From Phoronis australis (taxonomy: Eukaryota; Phoronida; Phoronidae), in contig NMRA01000603.1 of assembly GCA_002633005.1 (NCBI GenBank), positions 189,089 through 253,088 on the forward strand: a stretch of 64,000 nucleotides of DNA, read 5' to 3'. The position numbers and the translations under genes are program-made. Position 1 is the stretch's first letter, and the number at the start of each line of letters is the position of its first letter. Below the pieces are notes generated by a model. It saw nothing but the letters and a program-made list of their open reading frames with translations, was not told where the DNA came from and did not search any database. Positions 25,601-36,010 of the stretch are shown piece after piece.

Positions 25601-28600
25601 TCAACTGGTGGTCCCTATAGCTCAGTGAACTAGAGTGTCTGTGCGGTTAGCAAGAAGTCGTGGGTCCCAGCCCCAGTCAGGACAGAGACCTTTAAAGTTA
25701 ACTCTAGGTCATGGGATGTGCCCAACATGACGTAAGAAGACTAATTATTATTATTACTTATAAGTTATTCAATCGCCCTCCTTAATTTAAAATGTCAAAG
25801 TTTCACCTCCGACTTTAAAAGAACTTCAGCCTCAGTGAGTTTCTCACTAAGTTTTGGGTTTTATTTAACATGGAATTTGTATCTACAAAATAATCTTTTT
25901 AGAAAGTTGTTGTGTTGAACACTAACAAAAGAATATTAACTACGCGTTACTCTCACACCCTAAATGCTCCATAATGTAATTCAAATGCTTGGTGTGATAT
26001 TTTTAGGGATTCAACGACGAAGACATCTTTGTGTGTGAATCTCGTTATAACAGAAGACACAAGTCATTCAAGAAAATCAAGGTACACTCAGCACAAGTAG
26101 TGTTAATGTGGTTAACCAGTTTTGTATAAACTTTAAGATAGATTCTCTATTAACTACAGCAATACCTCTGTCCAGCAACAGAACTCTTTTTCTGTAACAA
26201 TCCCATGTAAAGAAGGGAGTAATACAATCACAGTTAAAATTAGACTAATTTGCAGAATGGGTGATTTTGTATGTTTGTTTTTGCAGGGAGTTATACTGCA
26301 TTATTTATTTTGGTTTTGGTAATCGTTGTCAGAATGTCAATCGTTTATACTTGAAGTAATGTTATTCTCATTGACCACTTTAGATCTGGTCTTTCCCCAA
26401 GAACGAGGCCATCAAAGTGGTGCCTCGTGAGAAACCCCTCCCGACGGTTCGAGTGGAGTCGGTGTTTGCCGAAAAGTCAGAGAAAGATTCCACTGAGGAT
26501 GATCCTAGTCACGGCATCCTTGATAAAAAGAGGGTTGAGGTGAAGGTTGAAGGACCGTCGGAGGATGGTATGACATACTATGAACAATACCTGATGCCTA
26601 ATGGTGCCTTCTTCAAGATAGGTATGTGCACACTCTAAATTTGTCACGCTATAATTGTGATGTATGTCAATATTAATTTAAATTAAATTCTTCTTACTGT
26701 CAGTAGTTGTTTTGATTTGTTTTTTGCAATGCACATGTTATGTTAAGGGTTTTGAAAGGCATGTTAGCATTTCGGGGTATAGTAAAATCTTGACAGTTTA
26801 GGGCAAGATAGGGCAGACAAATGAAATGGTATATTTTCATGGAAGATAAATTGTAGCACAAAATAAATGCATTGTCAATTATGTATTGTGTACCACAGTT
26901 ACCATCAGACGATGTTTTGAGAATCTGTGGGCATTATCAAAGATTGAAATTAAATCTGTTCAACTGTATTATGGTCTGTTCTTTCTGAAACATCCTTAAG
27001 CTCTTGGAAGTGTCCCGCTCATTCCTTACAAATAGAGCGGGAGGCTCCTGAGGGTTTACTGAATTTTTGGTAATTGTCGACCATAGTCCAGTTGAATGGC
27101 TTTAATTTCTTTTTAGAAACCTTTGAAAAATGAAGTGTCATGTGTTGCAATTATTTTGTTTAAAAATTGGTGTGATTTTATGGTATCAAATTTTTGTTAC
27201 AAGTTCAAATGGAAAGATTGCCTGCTCACTTCCAGTTGTCTGCAATGGTTGATTTGTGCACTGGAGCAAATAATAGTGTTCACTGTGTTTTATTAATATT
27301 TTAATTGTGATATGCTCTCTGCTTATATTTAATGTTTGTTGATTTCCATTCCAGGAGACCATGTGTATCTGCGTTCAATCTTTGAAAAGCCTATGATTGC
27401 ACGGATCGATAAACTATGGACAGACCAAAGGTGATTGAATGTTGTATAGGTGGATGATATTGTGCTCGTTTTGAAGTTTAAAGTTTATTTGACAATTTTT
27501 TAATTAGTCAGATTTAGCCTCTCTTTCCAAATTCCAAAAATTTGATTACCCTTAACCATTTTATTGTCATTTTTCTTATGCCAAGCAATTACTTTCCTGA
27601 TCTGATCACCAGTCCTAAGATGAAGGGTAAATTAATTGAAGGCACTGTTCCTAGATGTTTGTTCTCTTTTCATTACAGTGGAAACCCTTTCTTACATGGT
27701 CCATGGTTTGTCTACCCCAAACAAGTGGAACACCCTCCGACCAAGATGTTCTTCCACCGTGAAGTCTTCCTCAGCTCCATTGAGAACACTAACTCTCTCT
27801 TCAATGTGCTGGGCAAATGCACTGTGCTCTCACACAAAGACTTTTGCTCCTGTGAGTACGCCATGCTGCATCCTGGACGTTGATAATCTTAGAATTCCAA
27901 AAAACTAATTCTCAGTTTGCCGTATGTCTGCAGAAAACCTTCCTGTGAGTCACAACTGGTTTTCTTTCCAGTTTGTATGGTTTAGCCTCATCTTGGGAGA
28001 CGGTTCGTTTTCCCGAAAACCATTTATTTATTCCTATTAATATTGTCAATTTCTGACTAACCTATGAAAGATGTTTTGAAGGAATACTTTGATCATTTTA
28101 TTGTGTACTCATTTTGCATAAAATCTAATCTGTTGCGAAACATGGCCTAGGTGTTGATATTGCTCCAATTCCAGGTCAACAGTTTACTGTGTAGTCTCAA
28201 CCACAGTTCTCCATGGTCTATAAACTGAATTCCACTTCCAATCAGCATATGAACCTTCTCCAGGTGTCCACACAATATCGTACGGTGAAAGTGACACTGC
28301 AATAGTTTTGTTTATTTGCATATTACCCGTTTTTAAATGTGTTTGTTAAATGTTAAAGACCATGAAACTGATAACAGATTCGGACAGTCAGGTAAATTTG
28401 GTAATCTTGGGGCTGTGTAAAGATTGCTTTGTTTGCACTTGAAAGGTCGACCAACTGAATATCCAGAAGACCACGTCTATATCTGCGAGTCGAAGTATGT
28501 AGAGGCTGAGAAAATCATTCGCAAGATCTCAAAAGGTTTTAAGGTAGGCACCTGTTAAAAGTATGCTGCTGGTTTTTCAACTGCCTGACTTTTTATTTTT

Positions 28601-31600
28601 CATACCTTGCTTTCAAAATTCATGTATGGTTTAAACGCATAATGTTGTGGCTTTTCGATGGTCATTGAACAAACCAATTTTCCTAACTTTGCTGAAGTAC
28701 TTGTGCCAGTTCATTGATATTGTCAAACTTACTTGTTGTTGTGTTTGTAGAAAGTGATACTGTCACCCAAAGTGACTGATGATGAGATCTACTTCTTCAG
28801 GAAACAGATCATTCCCAAAAAGGTACATATTGATTAGCACGCATGTTAGGATAGTGTGCCTTAATTCTTATTGTTTCTGAAAGACTGTTGTTCAATTTTT
28901 CTTCCATAGTTTGTAATCCAAGCTTCTGGTTCATGACTTTAGTGCCAGCTTTATAAGTGGGGGGCTCTGCTATCGTAGTACATGGAACTGATTAAAAGTG
29001 TTATTTATTTGGTCGTTTTTGGGCGGGACACCTAAATCAGTGTAGGTTGCCCACTTCTAAGGTTCAAAATTGAAATTTTTACTGAATGTCGTTTTCAATA
29101 AGAATAAGTCATTTAGAATAATAAGCTGTTGTACATCATCAGTTAGGAGACTACTCTGACCGCTGTGGATTCAGTGTTGAATATTTTATACACTCATGTT
29201 TGCTTGCGCAATACTTGCAACAGCTCCAAACAGGTATTTAAGCTTGGTCAACAATCATGTAGCCATAAGCTAATCACATCCATTCTTTGCGCCCTGCAGG
29301 AGCCGTCTCCTCTACTACTCAAAGCGTCCCAGGGGCCGGTCAGTGAGGCAGGGGAGGAACCTGCTCCCGAGGAAGTTCCTCCACCCCAGGAGATCAGTTT
29401 CAGTCAGGATGTGTCCATGTCGGGCTTTGAGAACAGCATGGACAGCTCTGTGACCGAGGCCAAACCATCCACAAAAAAGGTGAGAGGTGGGGTTGACTCA
29501 CACCTTGATGAGGTTGGTTACGTACGCCCGCTATATTGGAAGTTATGAATTATTGAAATTAATGATTATTGTTGACAATTATTATATCCTGTGTAAACAA
29601 AACTAAGATACTAGGTGTTGATCCTGGATTAGTTAATTGAAAAATGTGAAATCATTGTTCGTTACCATTTTTTGGTAGGTTTTGGATTTTTGAAATTGAA
29701 ACTGGACAAAATTTTAAGTTTTCGCGAGTTTTAAACCTTTTCACAACCACGTTGAGGTAATGTACATTTGAATCCCAATGCTTCAGGCTGATCTGGGAAC
29801 ACCATAATTTTTTCCGGTGATTTCTAGTTAGAGAATACGGCTTTGAGGATTTTTTGTACCGGAATCGAAGATCATGATTCATTTGGATGTATTACTGTCA
29901 CATTAAAGTTTTATTTGCCGATCTCTATCATCAACTTTAAAAGTATCTTTAAAAAGTGTGAATTATCTCTTTAACTCCAACGCTTACTTTTCACCTTTCA
30001 TGCTTTGTGAATATCTTTATTGCAGCCAAAACGTGGCAAAAGGCGCATCAGTGCATTCATCATGTTTGCTGCCGAGATCAGGCGGTCCATCGCTGAAGGT
30101 CATCCCGAGTGGGGATTTGGAGAAATCAGTCGTGCCGTTGGTCAAGAGGTTGGTAAAGGTTGTCACTGTGTTTAGTGCACTGTTGGAGACTCATGCAAAG
30201 TATTGCCTCAGTTTCCGTCTGGGCACAGGTTTACTTTTAGTGCTTCTTGTAAAAGTAAGCTGACATGAAACACACGTATCATGGTCAGGTTGTTGTAGGT
30301 CAAGTCGTCAAGTTGAAGTTATACATTCATTGATTGGCATTGATGTTGTTTCAAAAGGTTTGGGACCACAGATGTGTTGAGTTTCGTGGGAGCTCATCTG
30401 ACAAGACTGTTACTTGGGAATTGCTTTTTGTGAGCAGATGCTAACCCGGTTTACTGAAAACCCCCATCCGCGTTTATCAGATGATGCCTTAGGCATTTGG
30501 GGATTGCTTCTCTCAAGCAAATGCTTTACTAGTCTGTGGAAGACCACATGTTAGTTCATCGCTCACTTAGTGGGCCAGATTACACCAAGCCTTACAAGAT
30601 TGTACTTGTAGACTAATATAAACCATACTATTTTCACGTAGTGGGCCAAGGTCACTCCTGAAGACAAAGTGAAGTATATTGAAAAGGCAAAGAAAGCTCA
30701 GGATGAGTATGACGCACGTCAGGCCGAGGCAGAGAAAGCTCTGCAAGACACCATGCAGAGGTCACAGTCCCCAGCCTCTGGCAGCATGTCACCAGCCTCC
30801 TTTGGCCGACCTCTGACCCCAGGTCAAGGAGGCGTGCCCTATCAGGGCATGCCACCTCAGCAGGGTGAGTGAACAGGATGTCTGGAGTTTTTCGTTGGCA
30901 AGTGTGTTCATTGATGTGATCCTGTAAAGCAAATTACTTGGTGTGTTTTTAATGGAGAAGTCAGTAGTCTCAAAGTGATATGTTTTCATGGGCTCTAATG
31001 TTCTAAGTTCGTACTTGTTACTCTCACTGGGATCATATAGTGTCACAGAGAAAGGCGACTTTCTGAAATAGGAATTACAACTTTCCCAACAGGACATTTT
31101 GCAGCGAAGTACTTAACTCGCGTATTGAGTGTGGTGCAGTTTAAATAGTCTAAAACTGTGTTATCATGAAACTCCTTGCAGGCATGTTTCCGCATCAACA
31201 GTCATTTGGTCAACAGTCATGCCATCCCCAACAACAGATGGCGCACCCAGGCATGATGCCACAGCAGGGTCAAGGTAGTCACAGTGCATTTAGTTCAAGT
31301 TTCAGGACTGTGAGCTTCAAAACACGATGAATATTTTTTCATTAATCAACACACAATTGACTGATCAGAAATTTTCCTTCTTTGGAATCGTGATGTCACG
31401 ACAACTAGTTAGTATTTAAAACAAAATAAAACTCAAGTCATATAGATGCAGCTTCAAAGCAAAGTTATTTAAAGGCCTTTTGTGTTGTCAGGAAAGATAC
31501 TTGTTTCAACCAAATCTTGCAAGTGTTAACTTCAGTACCCTAATAAAATTTCCTGATTTTTTAAATTTCATAATTACAGAAGCTCCACAGTTAACTTAAC

Positions 31601-34600
31601 TTTTTATTGTTATTATGTTTTTTCACTTTGCATGATTGTAAACCAACAATCGCATTCTCTTTTGATATGACCAATTGCAGCTTCCAGTTCAGAATCTCTG
31701 TTCATTTTCAACTTTTTGAAAAACTGCACTTCTACTGCTGACTTTGTCTCTTTTGAAGTGCAAAAATCACAACAAAATAAAATTACGTATTACTAGACAT
31801 TTCATTTAGGCGTCTTAAAGTGGCTGTAAATGTGCAATCCATTAGTAGATTGCTTTGACTTCGACCACTTGTTGCTATAATCACGACTTGAATATTATTT
31901 AGACGAGAATTGTGTGTTTGTTATTCTTTGAGGCCATGTTTGGCTCATCAATTTACTCGCCATGACAAATCGAGTTATTTAGTTGAACTTTGAGGTCTTC
32001 CCAAGTCCATGCGCCTCTTCTCAATGTAAGTGCTTAATATAACACACATTTGATCACATTTGTTTTTGGCCAAGATACGAGTACAAAAATGGGGTCATAC
32101 GTAAACAAAATTAACCGTCATTTCGCTGTATTATCTCAAAACCATTGTCAAGACAAATGTTCACAGTACTCGAGTCACAGGTAGCACAGGTCGAAAAGAA
32201 TCTTCACAGGTACACGTCAAAATGCATTGTGACGGGTGAGACCAGAAATCAGAACAGTTAGATCTCAAATGAACTTGACTGTTCTCCACCTGTGTTATTT
32301 GACTGGAGTATTGTCAACATTTGTCTTGAGAATGGTTTAGTGAAAAAAAACCCGAAATGTCGATTATTTAATACTGTACATCAGCTTTGTTTACGTATGC
32401 GAGGACTATTTTCATACCCCTTTTATAAATGTGACTGTAAGTGGTTGAAGTCAAAAGCTATTGAATGTATGGAAGGTAAATTTACAGCATTTTTAGTTTT
32501 ATTTAATAAATGGCTGAGGTTTGTATTATGGAGAATACGGTCTAATTTCTTCTTTGCAATAGCCAGTCTTCCACTCTCACTAACCTCTGGGAATCGTTAC
32601 AAACACTGTTGATGTTTCTCACATACAAATGTCAAGAGAAAATAAATTAGTAGTTCCAGGGTTGGGTTTCATGAGGAGAGAAAACGGTTGTGGCGCGTGT
32701 GAAAAGAAATAATTTCGTCGTCTGCAAGGAAAGAAAAAAATTGCTGTGTGTGAGAAAAAAAATTAACACTGTCTGGTGGCTTTGCCGAGTTTGTGAGATA
32801 TTAAGACTAGCTATCCTCACTGTTCTTTTTATTTGTGGTTTTGGATATCTTGTGTTAGCATGGATGTTCTCTTATAAGTTGATGAAACTTTTCTCATCAT
32901 TCTCTCTCAGTGTTGTTTGTAACTCGTAGCATGCTCCGTCTACAACAGGTATGCCTCCACCTGGTATGATGCCACCACACGGTGGCGCTGCCAGTCCCAG
33001 GCCAGGCATGTTGCCATACCAACAGCCTATGATGCCCCCTATGGGCCAACAGCAGCAGCAGCAGCAGCAGCTGCAACAGATGCAGGGCGTGGTCCACATG
33101 CAAGGTATGCCGACACAGTCGTATCCCAGCATGCAACACCAGCAACGCCTGCCGAACATGCAGTCCTACCCAACGGTGGGGGCGGTGCCGTCTCAGCAGC
33201 CTCAGTACGGAATGTCACCTGGCATGCCGCAGCCTCCATCTGGCGCCTATCCCAGCATGCAACAGGGAACGCCGATGATGAGGCCCCCGATGTCAGCTGG
33301 TATGAGTCCTCGTCAGTTGTCATCGTCGTCAACTCCAAACACTGACATGCATAGAGGTAGTCCCGCTACCCTCCCCGACCCCGGCCCAGGTAGCACTTTA
33401 GAATATGCCGTCTGCTGACACTCCCAAAATTAACTGTCTGGCTCCTTACTTAGTTGTTAACCATGCATGGTTCGGTAGGTGCGTGACTTCAAAAGAATAT
33501 GTTGTGCATAGAATGTTTTCATGAACATGTTTTCTGAAGTACTTGATTATTTTCCACCAACATTGAACCAAAAGTAGTCGCAAGACTTCAGAAAATGAAT
33601 TGTTTCTCGGTCATGTAAGTCACGAGTCTTCCCTTTCCAATATGATAGTTTCCTGTTCAACACTTTGAATTCTCATTCCCAAAAAGCAAATTAGAGTAAC
33701 TGTCTGGTACTTTAAAATATCCATTGCCTAATTACTAAATTTTACACAGTTGCTTTTAATCTGTATTTTTCAAATTTCAACATTTTTCTGACAAAATCTG
33801 TGTCAGTTATGTGTCATGACAAGAACACATTTAAGTCACGCCTTTGCCAGCCAATCACTAACACTCAAGGTATGGTAAAGTGCCGTTTATTTAGAACACG
33901 ATATGGCGGAACAGTGAAATTTTCCTTCATGAAGATTTTCAATTAACGGGAAGAAAACTGTTATTCATTATGCAGGTGTCGTCAACAAAACTACGATGAA
34001 ATTTTGAACATTTTATGGTGTAGTCAGTGGTTGAAAATTGAAAAATCACAATCCAGAAATTATTTTCGCATAAATTCGAGGAAACTTTACCATACATTTC
34101 GACTGCTCTGGCTAACCTCGTTGTACAGGTTAACCTATATGTTGTACTAACACTGTGTGCTTTAGATTGGTTACAACCGCATGATGTGATAGCTGTAGAA
34201 ACCAGCACAGCATGACTTCTTCGTCATGTATAATTTCCCTTACTCTTGTTTTAATGTTGTATTTTGACTCGCCCTGTGTTTGCCTTAACCATATTTTGCA
34301 GTTTTAACTCCTTTTGTTCGTAGACTTTTTGAAATTTTTGGTCAAAATTATGTACTTTGCCTGCGAAATTTAAAGATAGTTTCAGACCTCGGAATAATCA
34401 TCTGAGGCCGGCTAGAAACATCGGAAATTGTTACAGGCTAGCACAGTCTGTTCTTACAGGCTAGCAGAGTCTGTTGTTACAGGCTAGCACAGTCTGTTGT
34501 TCCTCTTGGTATGTGGTTTGATTTCTAGCAAAGACTTGGGTGATCGTGTCAGGTTCACATGAGACTAGCCTTCACAGAACCAATCCAGGTTGTACTCTTG

Positions 34601-36010
34601 AGTTTTTTTTTCGATTGTCGCACTTACTTGAGACTTTTATTACAATGCAATGATGTTTGACCATGTAAGTCTCAAGACCAGCATTATGAGGATGACAACA
34701 CAGCTGTTAGTAGTGTTTCCTCCTTATGAATTGGAATTATCTCCCTCAGCAGCCAGGTGGTGACATGAGTCACCTGATCCTTGTAAATATATTATGCTGC
34801 TGTGACAAAGTTTTTGGTTGTAAATCATTTAGTGCGAGTTTAGTGTATTACGTGGCATCAGTTTCTTTACACTTGTCAAGGTTGTGTAGCATTGCTGCAA
34901 CGTTTGAATTTTGTATCATATGAAAATGTATTACGGTGTTCAAAATGTTTGCACAGTCACGAACTTAAAAAGGTGGATTCCTTTAGCTAGGGTGGACATT
35001 CAAACCTGAATCTGAAAAAATTCTTGAACCAAAGAATTCACTTGCTTAACCCTGTAACCCCCTTTTTAAAATTTAGTTCAGTAGTATGTTTTGCATTTGG
35101 AAAATTGCTCTAATTAATTTATTCCTCCTGACTCGATTTCAGTCATAAGGGAAAACAGAATCTCTAAACTCGCATGCCCTGCTTCGTCACGCCTCGATAA
35201 ATCTGTTGCTCCAAATACTGGCAGAAGTCCACTAAATTGTGTTTTCATTACCACATTTCAGTACCCGCCAGCATGGCTCCCCCACCCCCTCCACCACGTC
35301 CCCCAAGTCCAATGTTCGTCACAGTACCACCTAAGACCCAGCGCCTGGTACACTCTGAAGCATATCTCAAGTAAGTCGTGGACAGCCACCGTGTTTGCTT
35401 GTCATGTTTTACAGTAGTTTCCATTAACAGTTGACGATTTTTGCTGAAATTCATCTGCCAAAGTTAACTTCAGGTGAAAACCTCGGTGGAAATCAAAAAA
35501 CTAATCATTTGAAAATTGTCCCAAATATTTTGCTTACTAATTTTAGCAGCATTTTATTACTGAAAGATAGCATCAACTTGTCTTTGAATACTACTGGATG
35601 TTCATGTCATGTTCTTTAATTCATGATCTTCTGTGTTGAAAACTTCCATTGTGTTCTGGATGATGTGTCAGTACAAAGATTTGAAGACTCAATAACTGCG
35701 AGTACCACTGCCCATAAAAACTCACACACTGTAGTTGATCTACTTCTTGTGGATTAATCACACCTGGTACGTTTACCTGTGCAGGTACATCGAGGGTCTG
35801 TCAGCGGACAGCCATACAGTCAGCAGGTGGAGTCAGAATCTGTCAGCGACCCAAGCCAACACTCACACGCAGCCTACACGTCTTCCCACCAGCTGGTTGC
35901 CCGAGGGACCTGGTCACCATGGTAACATGCTCAATGCATTGTGGGCCATGAGAGATCTCATGCTGAAGGACTCACTGACGATATCCAGGGTATTCGATGG
36001 ACCCTTATAA
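4665..36010 (+). CDS. PBRM1: Protein polybromo-1 (PBRM1/BAF180), complete, 37 coding exons
   Basis: Chromatin-targeting subunit of the nuclear PBAF (SWI/SNF-B) remodeller; its bromodomains read acetylated histones. Exons: 4665-4781, 5653-5750, 6239-6386, 8019-8174, 8676-8894, 10012-10179, 10424-10512, 11146-11397, 11972-12041, 12601-12699, 13707-13769, 17195-17356, 17849-17980, 18505-18689, 19528-19654, 20184-20351, 21066-21203, 22096-22187, 22625-22667, 22860-22946, 23139-23357, 23572-23666, 24106-24244, 25273-25374, 26007-26081, 26384-26621, 27355-27430, 27679-27851, 28446-28543, 28751-28822, 29300-29479, 30026-30148, 30642-30864, 31182-31274, 32949-33389, 35262-35370, 35785-36010. All phases agree, with no frameshift or internal stop: 5295 nt, 1764 residues, slightly longer than human PBRM1. 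Order: six bromodomains, two BAH domains, HMG box, Pro/Gln-rich tract, conserved C-terminus. The start has a lysine/arginine-rich leader (MPKRRRG), as in vertebrates. The 5' UTR is undefined. Confidence 0.97.
5653..8174 (+). other. PBRM1 bromodomain 1 (exons 2-4)
   Basis: Residues about 40-150: the ICQELYDTIR helix, GRLLCETFIR, ADYYDVV, TPIDMLKIQQKLK and NNAKAYYK, then DACDLWDLY. The usual PDYY motif is ADYY here. The acetyl-lysine-anchoring Asn is replaced by Tyr (AYY instead of YN), as it is in human bromodomain 1, so canonical acetyl-lysine binding is unlikely. Confidence 0.95.
6936..7330. mobile_element. Non-autonomous DNA transposon (hAT-like or related MITE)
   Basis: A 395-bp insertion in PBRM1 intron 3. 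Its ends form inverted repeats, CAGGGCTTGGAAT on the left and the complement of CAGGGGTTGGAAT on the right, each followed by CCGCG- or CGCGG-rich subterminal sequence. The 6 bp ATTTTT flank it on both sides (6930-6935 and 7331-7336), consistent with a target-site duplication. The CAGGG terminus suggests hAT, though 6 bp is shorter than the usual 8. It encodes no transposase. An N at 7193 precedes a T run. Confidence 0.75.
8676..10512 (+). other. PBRM1 bromodomain 2 (exons 5-7)
   Basis: Residues about 214-316: LAGQLQQLLDKV, ISEFFKVLPSRE, then MYPDYYSVIKDPLDL, KNARHYNEPGSQIYK and DAGALKKII. It has the canonical YN, consistent with an intact acetyl-lysine pocket. Exon 5 also holds a Glu/Pro-rich linker. 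Exon 7 ends in phase 2. Confidence 0.95.
11146..13769 (+). other. PBRM1 bromodomain 3 (exons 8-11)
   Basis: Residues about 383-490, preceded by a Ser/acidic linker: ESILKALLKHV, LPFMKLPSKK, LYPDYYHEIKKPLSL, then ENAKKYNTDES and a Lys-rich tail (HKKKKELDKFEK). The canonical YN is present. Exon 8 ends in phase 2 at AAA AA before GTATGA, and exon 9 supplies the single missing base. Confidence 0.95.
13770..17194. other. PBRM1 intron 11 (3.4 kb)
   Basis: The longest PBRM1 intron. It contains a degraded SINE at 13861-14060. Overlapping open frames at 15833-16410 are T-rich, hydrophobic and unlike any family I know, so I treat them as chance. No other element is recognisable. Confidence 0.6.
13861..14060 (-). 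mobile_element. tRNA-derived SINE, family A, copy 1 (degraded)
   Basis: Read on the minus strand, it shares a GAGTCAGGT block and a following GGTTTCAGGTGATTGGTGCA block with copies at 21755-21960 and 51655-51870. The tRNA-like head is badly eroded. Identified by comparison within the window. Confidence 0.5.
17195..17356 (+). other. PBRM1 exon 12: AT-hook linker and start of bromodomain 4
   Basis: Residues 494-547. A basic linker carries KRRGRPPV and KKPGRKPK (17228-17299), two AT-hook-like motifs built on GRP/GRKP cores. The exon then begins the first helix of bromodomain 4 (LTTLYRCVHDCE). At the same place human PBRM1 has a basic but hook-less linker, as far as I recall. Confidence 0.8.
17849..18689 (+). 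other. PBRM1 bromodomain 4 (exons 13-14)
   Basis: Residues about 531-640, beginning in exon 12: DIFMFLPSQEHYPDYYQVI, SEPIDMVTIEEKI, then FNNARHYNEENSQVYRDA and a C-terminal helix. The canonical YN is present. This matches human bromodomain 4 most closely (NARHYNEE-SQVY). Confidence 0.95.
18910..19200 (+). mobile_element. tRNA-derived SINE, family B, copy 1
   Basis: GGTGGTCCCGATAGCTCATT resembles a tRNA 5' half with an A box, followed by a degenerate B-box region (GGGTCGAGGCC) and a tail ending GTGTAAGAAG. The same order of blocks occurs at 25570-25745. Lies in PBRM1 intron 14. Confidence 0.6.
19528..20351 (+). other. PBRM1 bromodomain 5 (exons 15-16)
   Basis: Residues about 658-765, ending in exon 17: SPLEQKLQDLYDFV, SAPFIKLPSK, EYPDYYEVIKKPVDM, and FDNACKYNEPDSLIYK followed by DALTLQRV. 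The canonical YN is present. The exon boundary falls just before PDYY, as in bromodomains 2 and 3. Confidence 0.95.
20690..20930 (+). repeat. Dispersed repeat, copy 1 (PBRM1 intron 16)
   Basis: A roughly 240-bp block (TTGTCTCAATGAA, CTAGCC, TTTATTTGTGAATGG, GTAAGTTG, TTTCAACAAA, GAGGTTTTT in order) recurs, diverged, at 36770-37040 in the PBRM1 3' UTR. It has no coding capacity. Confidence 0.5.
21066..23357 (+). other. PBRM1 bromodomain 6 (exons 17-21)
   Basis: Residues about 778-894: VVQELMKNLFISV, DDDGRCYSDSF, LTFNQVKKNL, RYRRIDKLQEDMF, ARNVSRTDSQLYEDAV, then IRDELCKNGELLL. It aligns with human bromodomain 6, which also lacks a PDYY motif. The anchoring Asn (human MNRTDS) is Ser here (VSRTDS). 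Exon 18 inserts a Glu-rich loop (VTEEEVEGEEKK) compared with human. Confidence 0.93.
21755..21960 (+). mobile_element. tRNA-derived SINE, family A, copy 2
   Basis: A B-box-like TTGTTCGAGTCCC is followed by AAGTCAGGTCTCTAGC and AAAATGGCTCCAAGTGATCA, the block order seen on the minus strand at 51655-51870. Lies in PBRM1 intron 17. Confidence 0.7.
23366..23457. other. Assembly gap (92 N)
   Basis: Ns begin 8 bases after the end of PBRM1 exon 21. Both flanks are purine-rich (GAGGTGAGGGG on the left; GGTGAGAGAGGG on the right), so a low-complexity GA/GGTGAG repeat is the probable cause. Exons 21 and 22 are both phase 0 across it, so no coding loss is needed. Confidence 0.9.
25440..25565 (+). repeat. 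Dispersed repeat with AAATTTGACAC core
   Basis: CATGAAATTTGACACACTTGTTCC through CCCCCTAGTACCATTTT resembles the repeat units at 48874-49330 (AAATTTGACAC..., then a CCTGGTGGCGATTTTG-like end). Diverged copy in PBRM1 intron 24. Confidence 0.4.
25570..25745 (+). mobile_element. tRNA-derived SINE, family B, copy 2
   Basis: GGTGGTCCCTATAGCTCAGT (A-box-like), GTGGGTCCCAGCCCC (B-box-like), GTCAGGACAGAGACCT and a GACGTAAGAAG tail match the copy at 18910-19200, which also shares related upstream sequence. Confidence 0.6.
26384..28822 (+). other. PBRM1 BAH domain 2 (exons 26-30)
   Basis: Residues about 1155-1300, after an acidic linker: IGDHVYLRSIFEKP, ARIDKLW, HGPWFVYPKQVEHPPTKMFF, HREVFLSS, LGKCTVLSHKDFCSC, RPTEYPEDHVYICESKY and VTDDEIYFFRK. 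It aligns throughout with human BAH2. Phases 1, 2, 1 and 0 join cleanly. Confidence 0.96.
29300..29479 (+). other. PBRM1 exon 31: acidic linker between BAH2 and the HMG box
   Basis: Residues 1301-1360, rich in Glu, Pro and Ser (GEEPAPEEVPPP). Starts EPSPLLLK, matching the human EPSPLLEK after BAH2. Probably disordered. Confidence 0.9.
30026..30864 (+). other. PBRM1 HMG box (exons 32-33)
   Basis: Residues about 1362-1435: RRISAFIMFAAEIRRSI, HPEWGFGEISRAVGQE, then WAKVTPEDKVKYIEKAKKA. The three-helix HMG core and its Trp are kept; the family uses it for DNA binding. Exon 33 continues into a Ser/Pro/Gly linker. Confidence 0.94.
31275..32948. other. PBRM1 intron 34
   Basis: AT-rich intron, no coding block or known repeat recognised. 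Short open frames here (for example 32292-32612) are unlike any family. Confidence 0.5.
33047..33079 (+). repeat. CAG microsatellite encoding polyglutamine
   Basis: One CAA and seven CAG codons, then CTG and two Gln codons, within PBRM1 exon 35. Length variation here would change the Gln tract without breaking the frame. Confidence 0.9.
33390..35261. other. PBRM1 intron 35
   Basis: Contains a 23-bp triplicate minisatellite at 34431-34499. Otherwise no recognisable element. Confidence 0.5.
34431..34499 (+). repeat. 23-bp minisatellite, three units
   Basis: Three consecutive units starting TTACAGGCTAGCA and ending GTCTGTT(C/G), differing at single bases. Confidence 0.9.
35262..36010 (+). other. 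PBRM1 conserved C-terminus (exons 36-37)
   Basis: Residues about 1654-1764: a proline run, then PPKTQRLVHSEAYLKYIEGL, LPTSWL, NALWAMRDLMLKDSL and the TAA stop at 36008. It aligns with the human tail (KTQRLLHSEAYLKYIEGLSAES) and confirms that the gene is complete at its 3' end. Confidence 0.97.

Larger units (their letters stand above)
23572..26081 (+). other. PBRM1 BAH domain 1 (exons 22-25)
   Basis: Residues about 965-1081: YSVGDFVFIEP, ICCIERLWED, NWFYRPNETFHLATRKFLEK, EVFKSDFF, VIGKCYVMFVKEYF, then NDEDIFVCESRYN. It aligns throughout with human BAH1, a nucleosome/PCNA-interaction module in this family. The intron between exons 23 and 24 starts with GC rather than GT. Confidence 0.96.
31182..33389 (+). 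other. PBRM1 Pro/Gln/Met-rich tract (exons 34-35), alternative donor
   Basis: Residues about 1476-1653, low complexity (GMMP, QQQ, MQG and SPGMPQPP repeats), probably disordered. Exon 35 has two phase-1 donors 33 nt apart, after 33356 and after 33389. Both join exon 36 in frame, giving proteins of 1753 or 1764 residues. Confidence 0.85.

Noticed and set aside
32872-33338. Antisense open frames rich in Cys, Leu or Ala
   Set aside because: They are the complement of the CAG/CCN-rich PBRM1 exon 35 and have no independent support.
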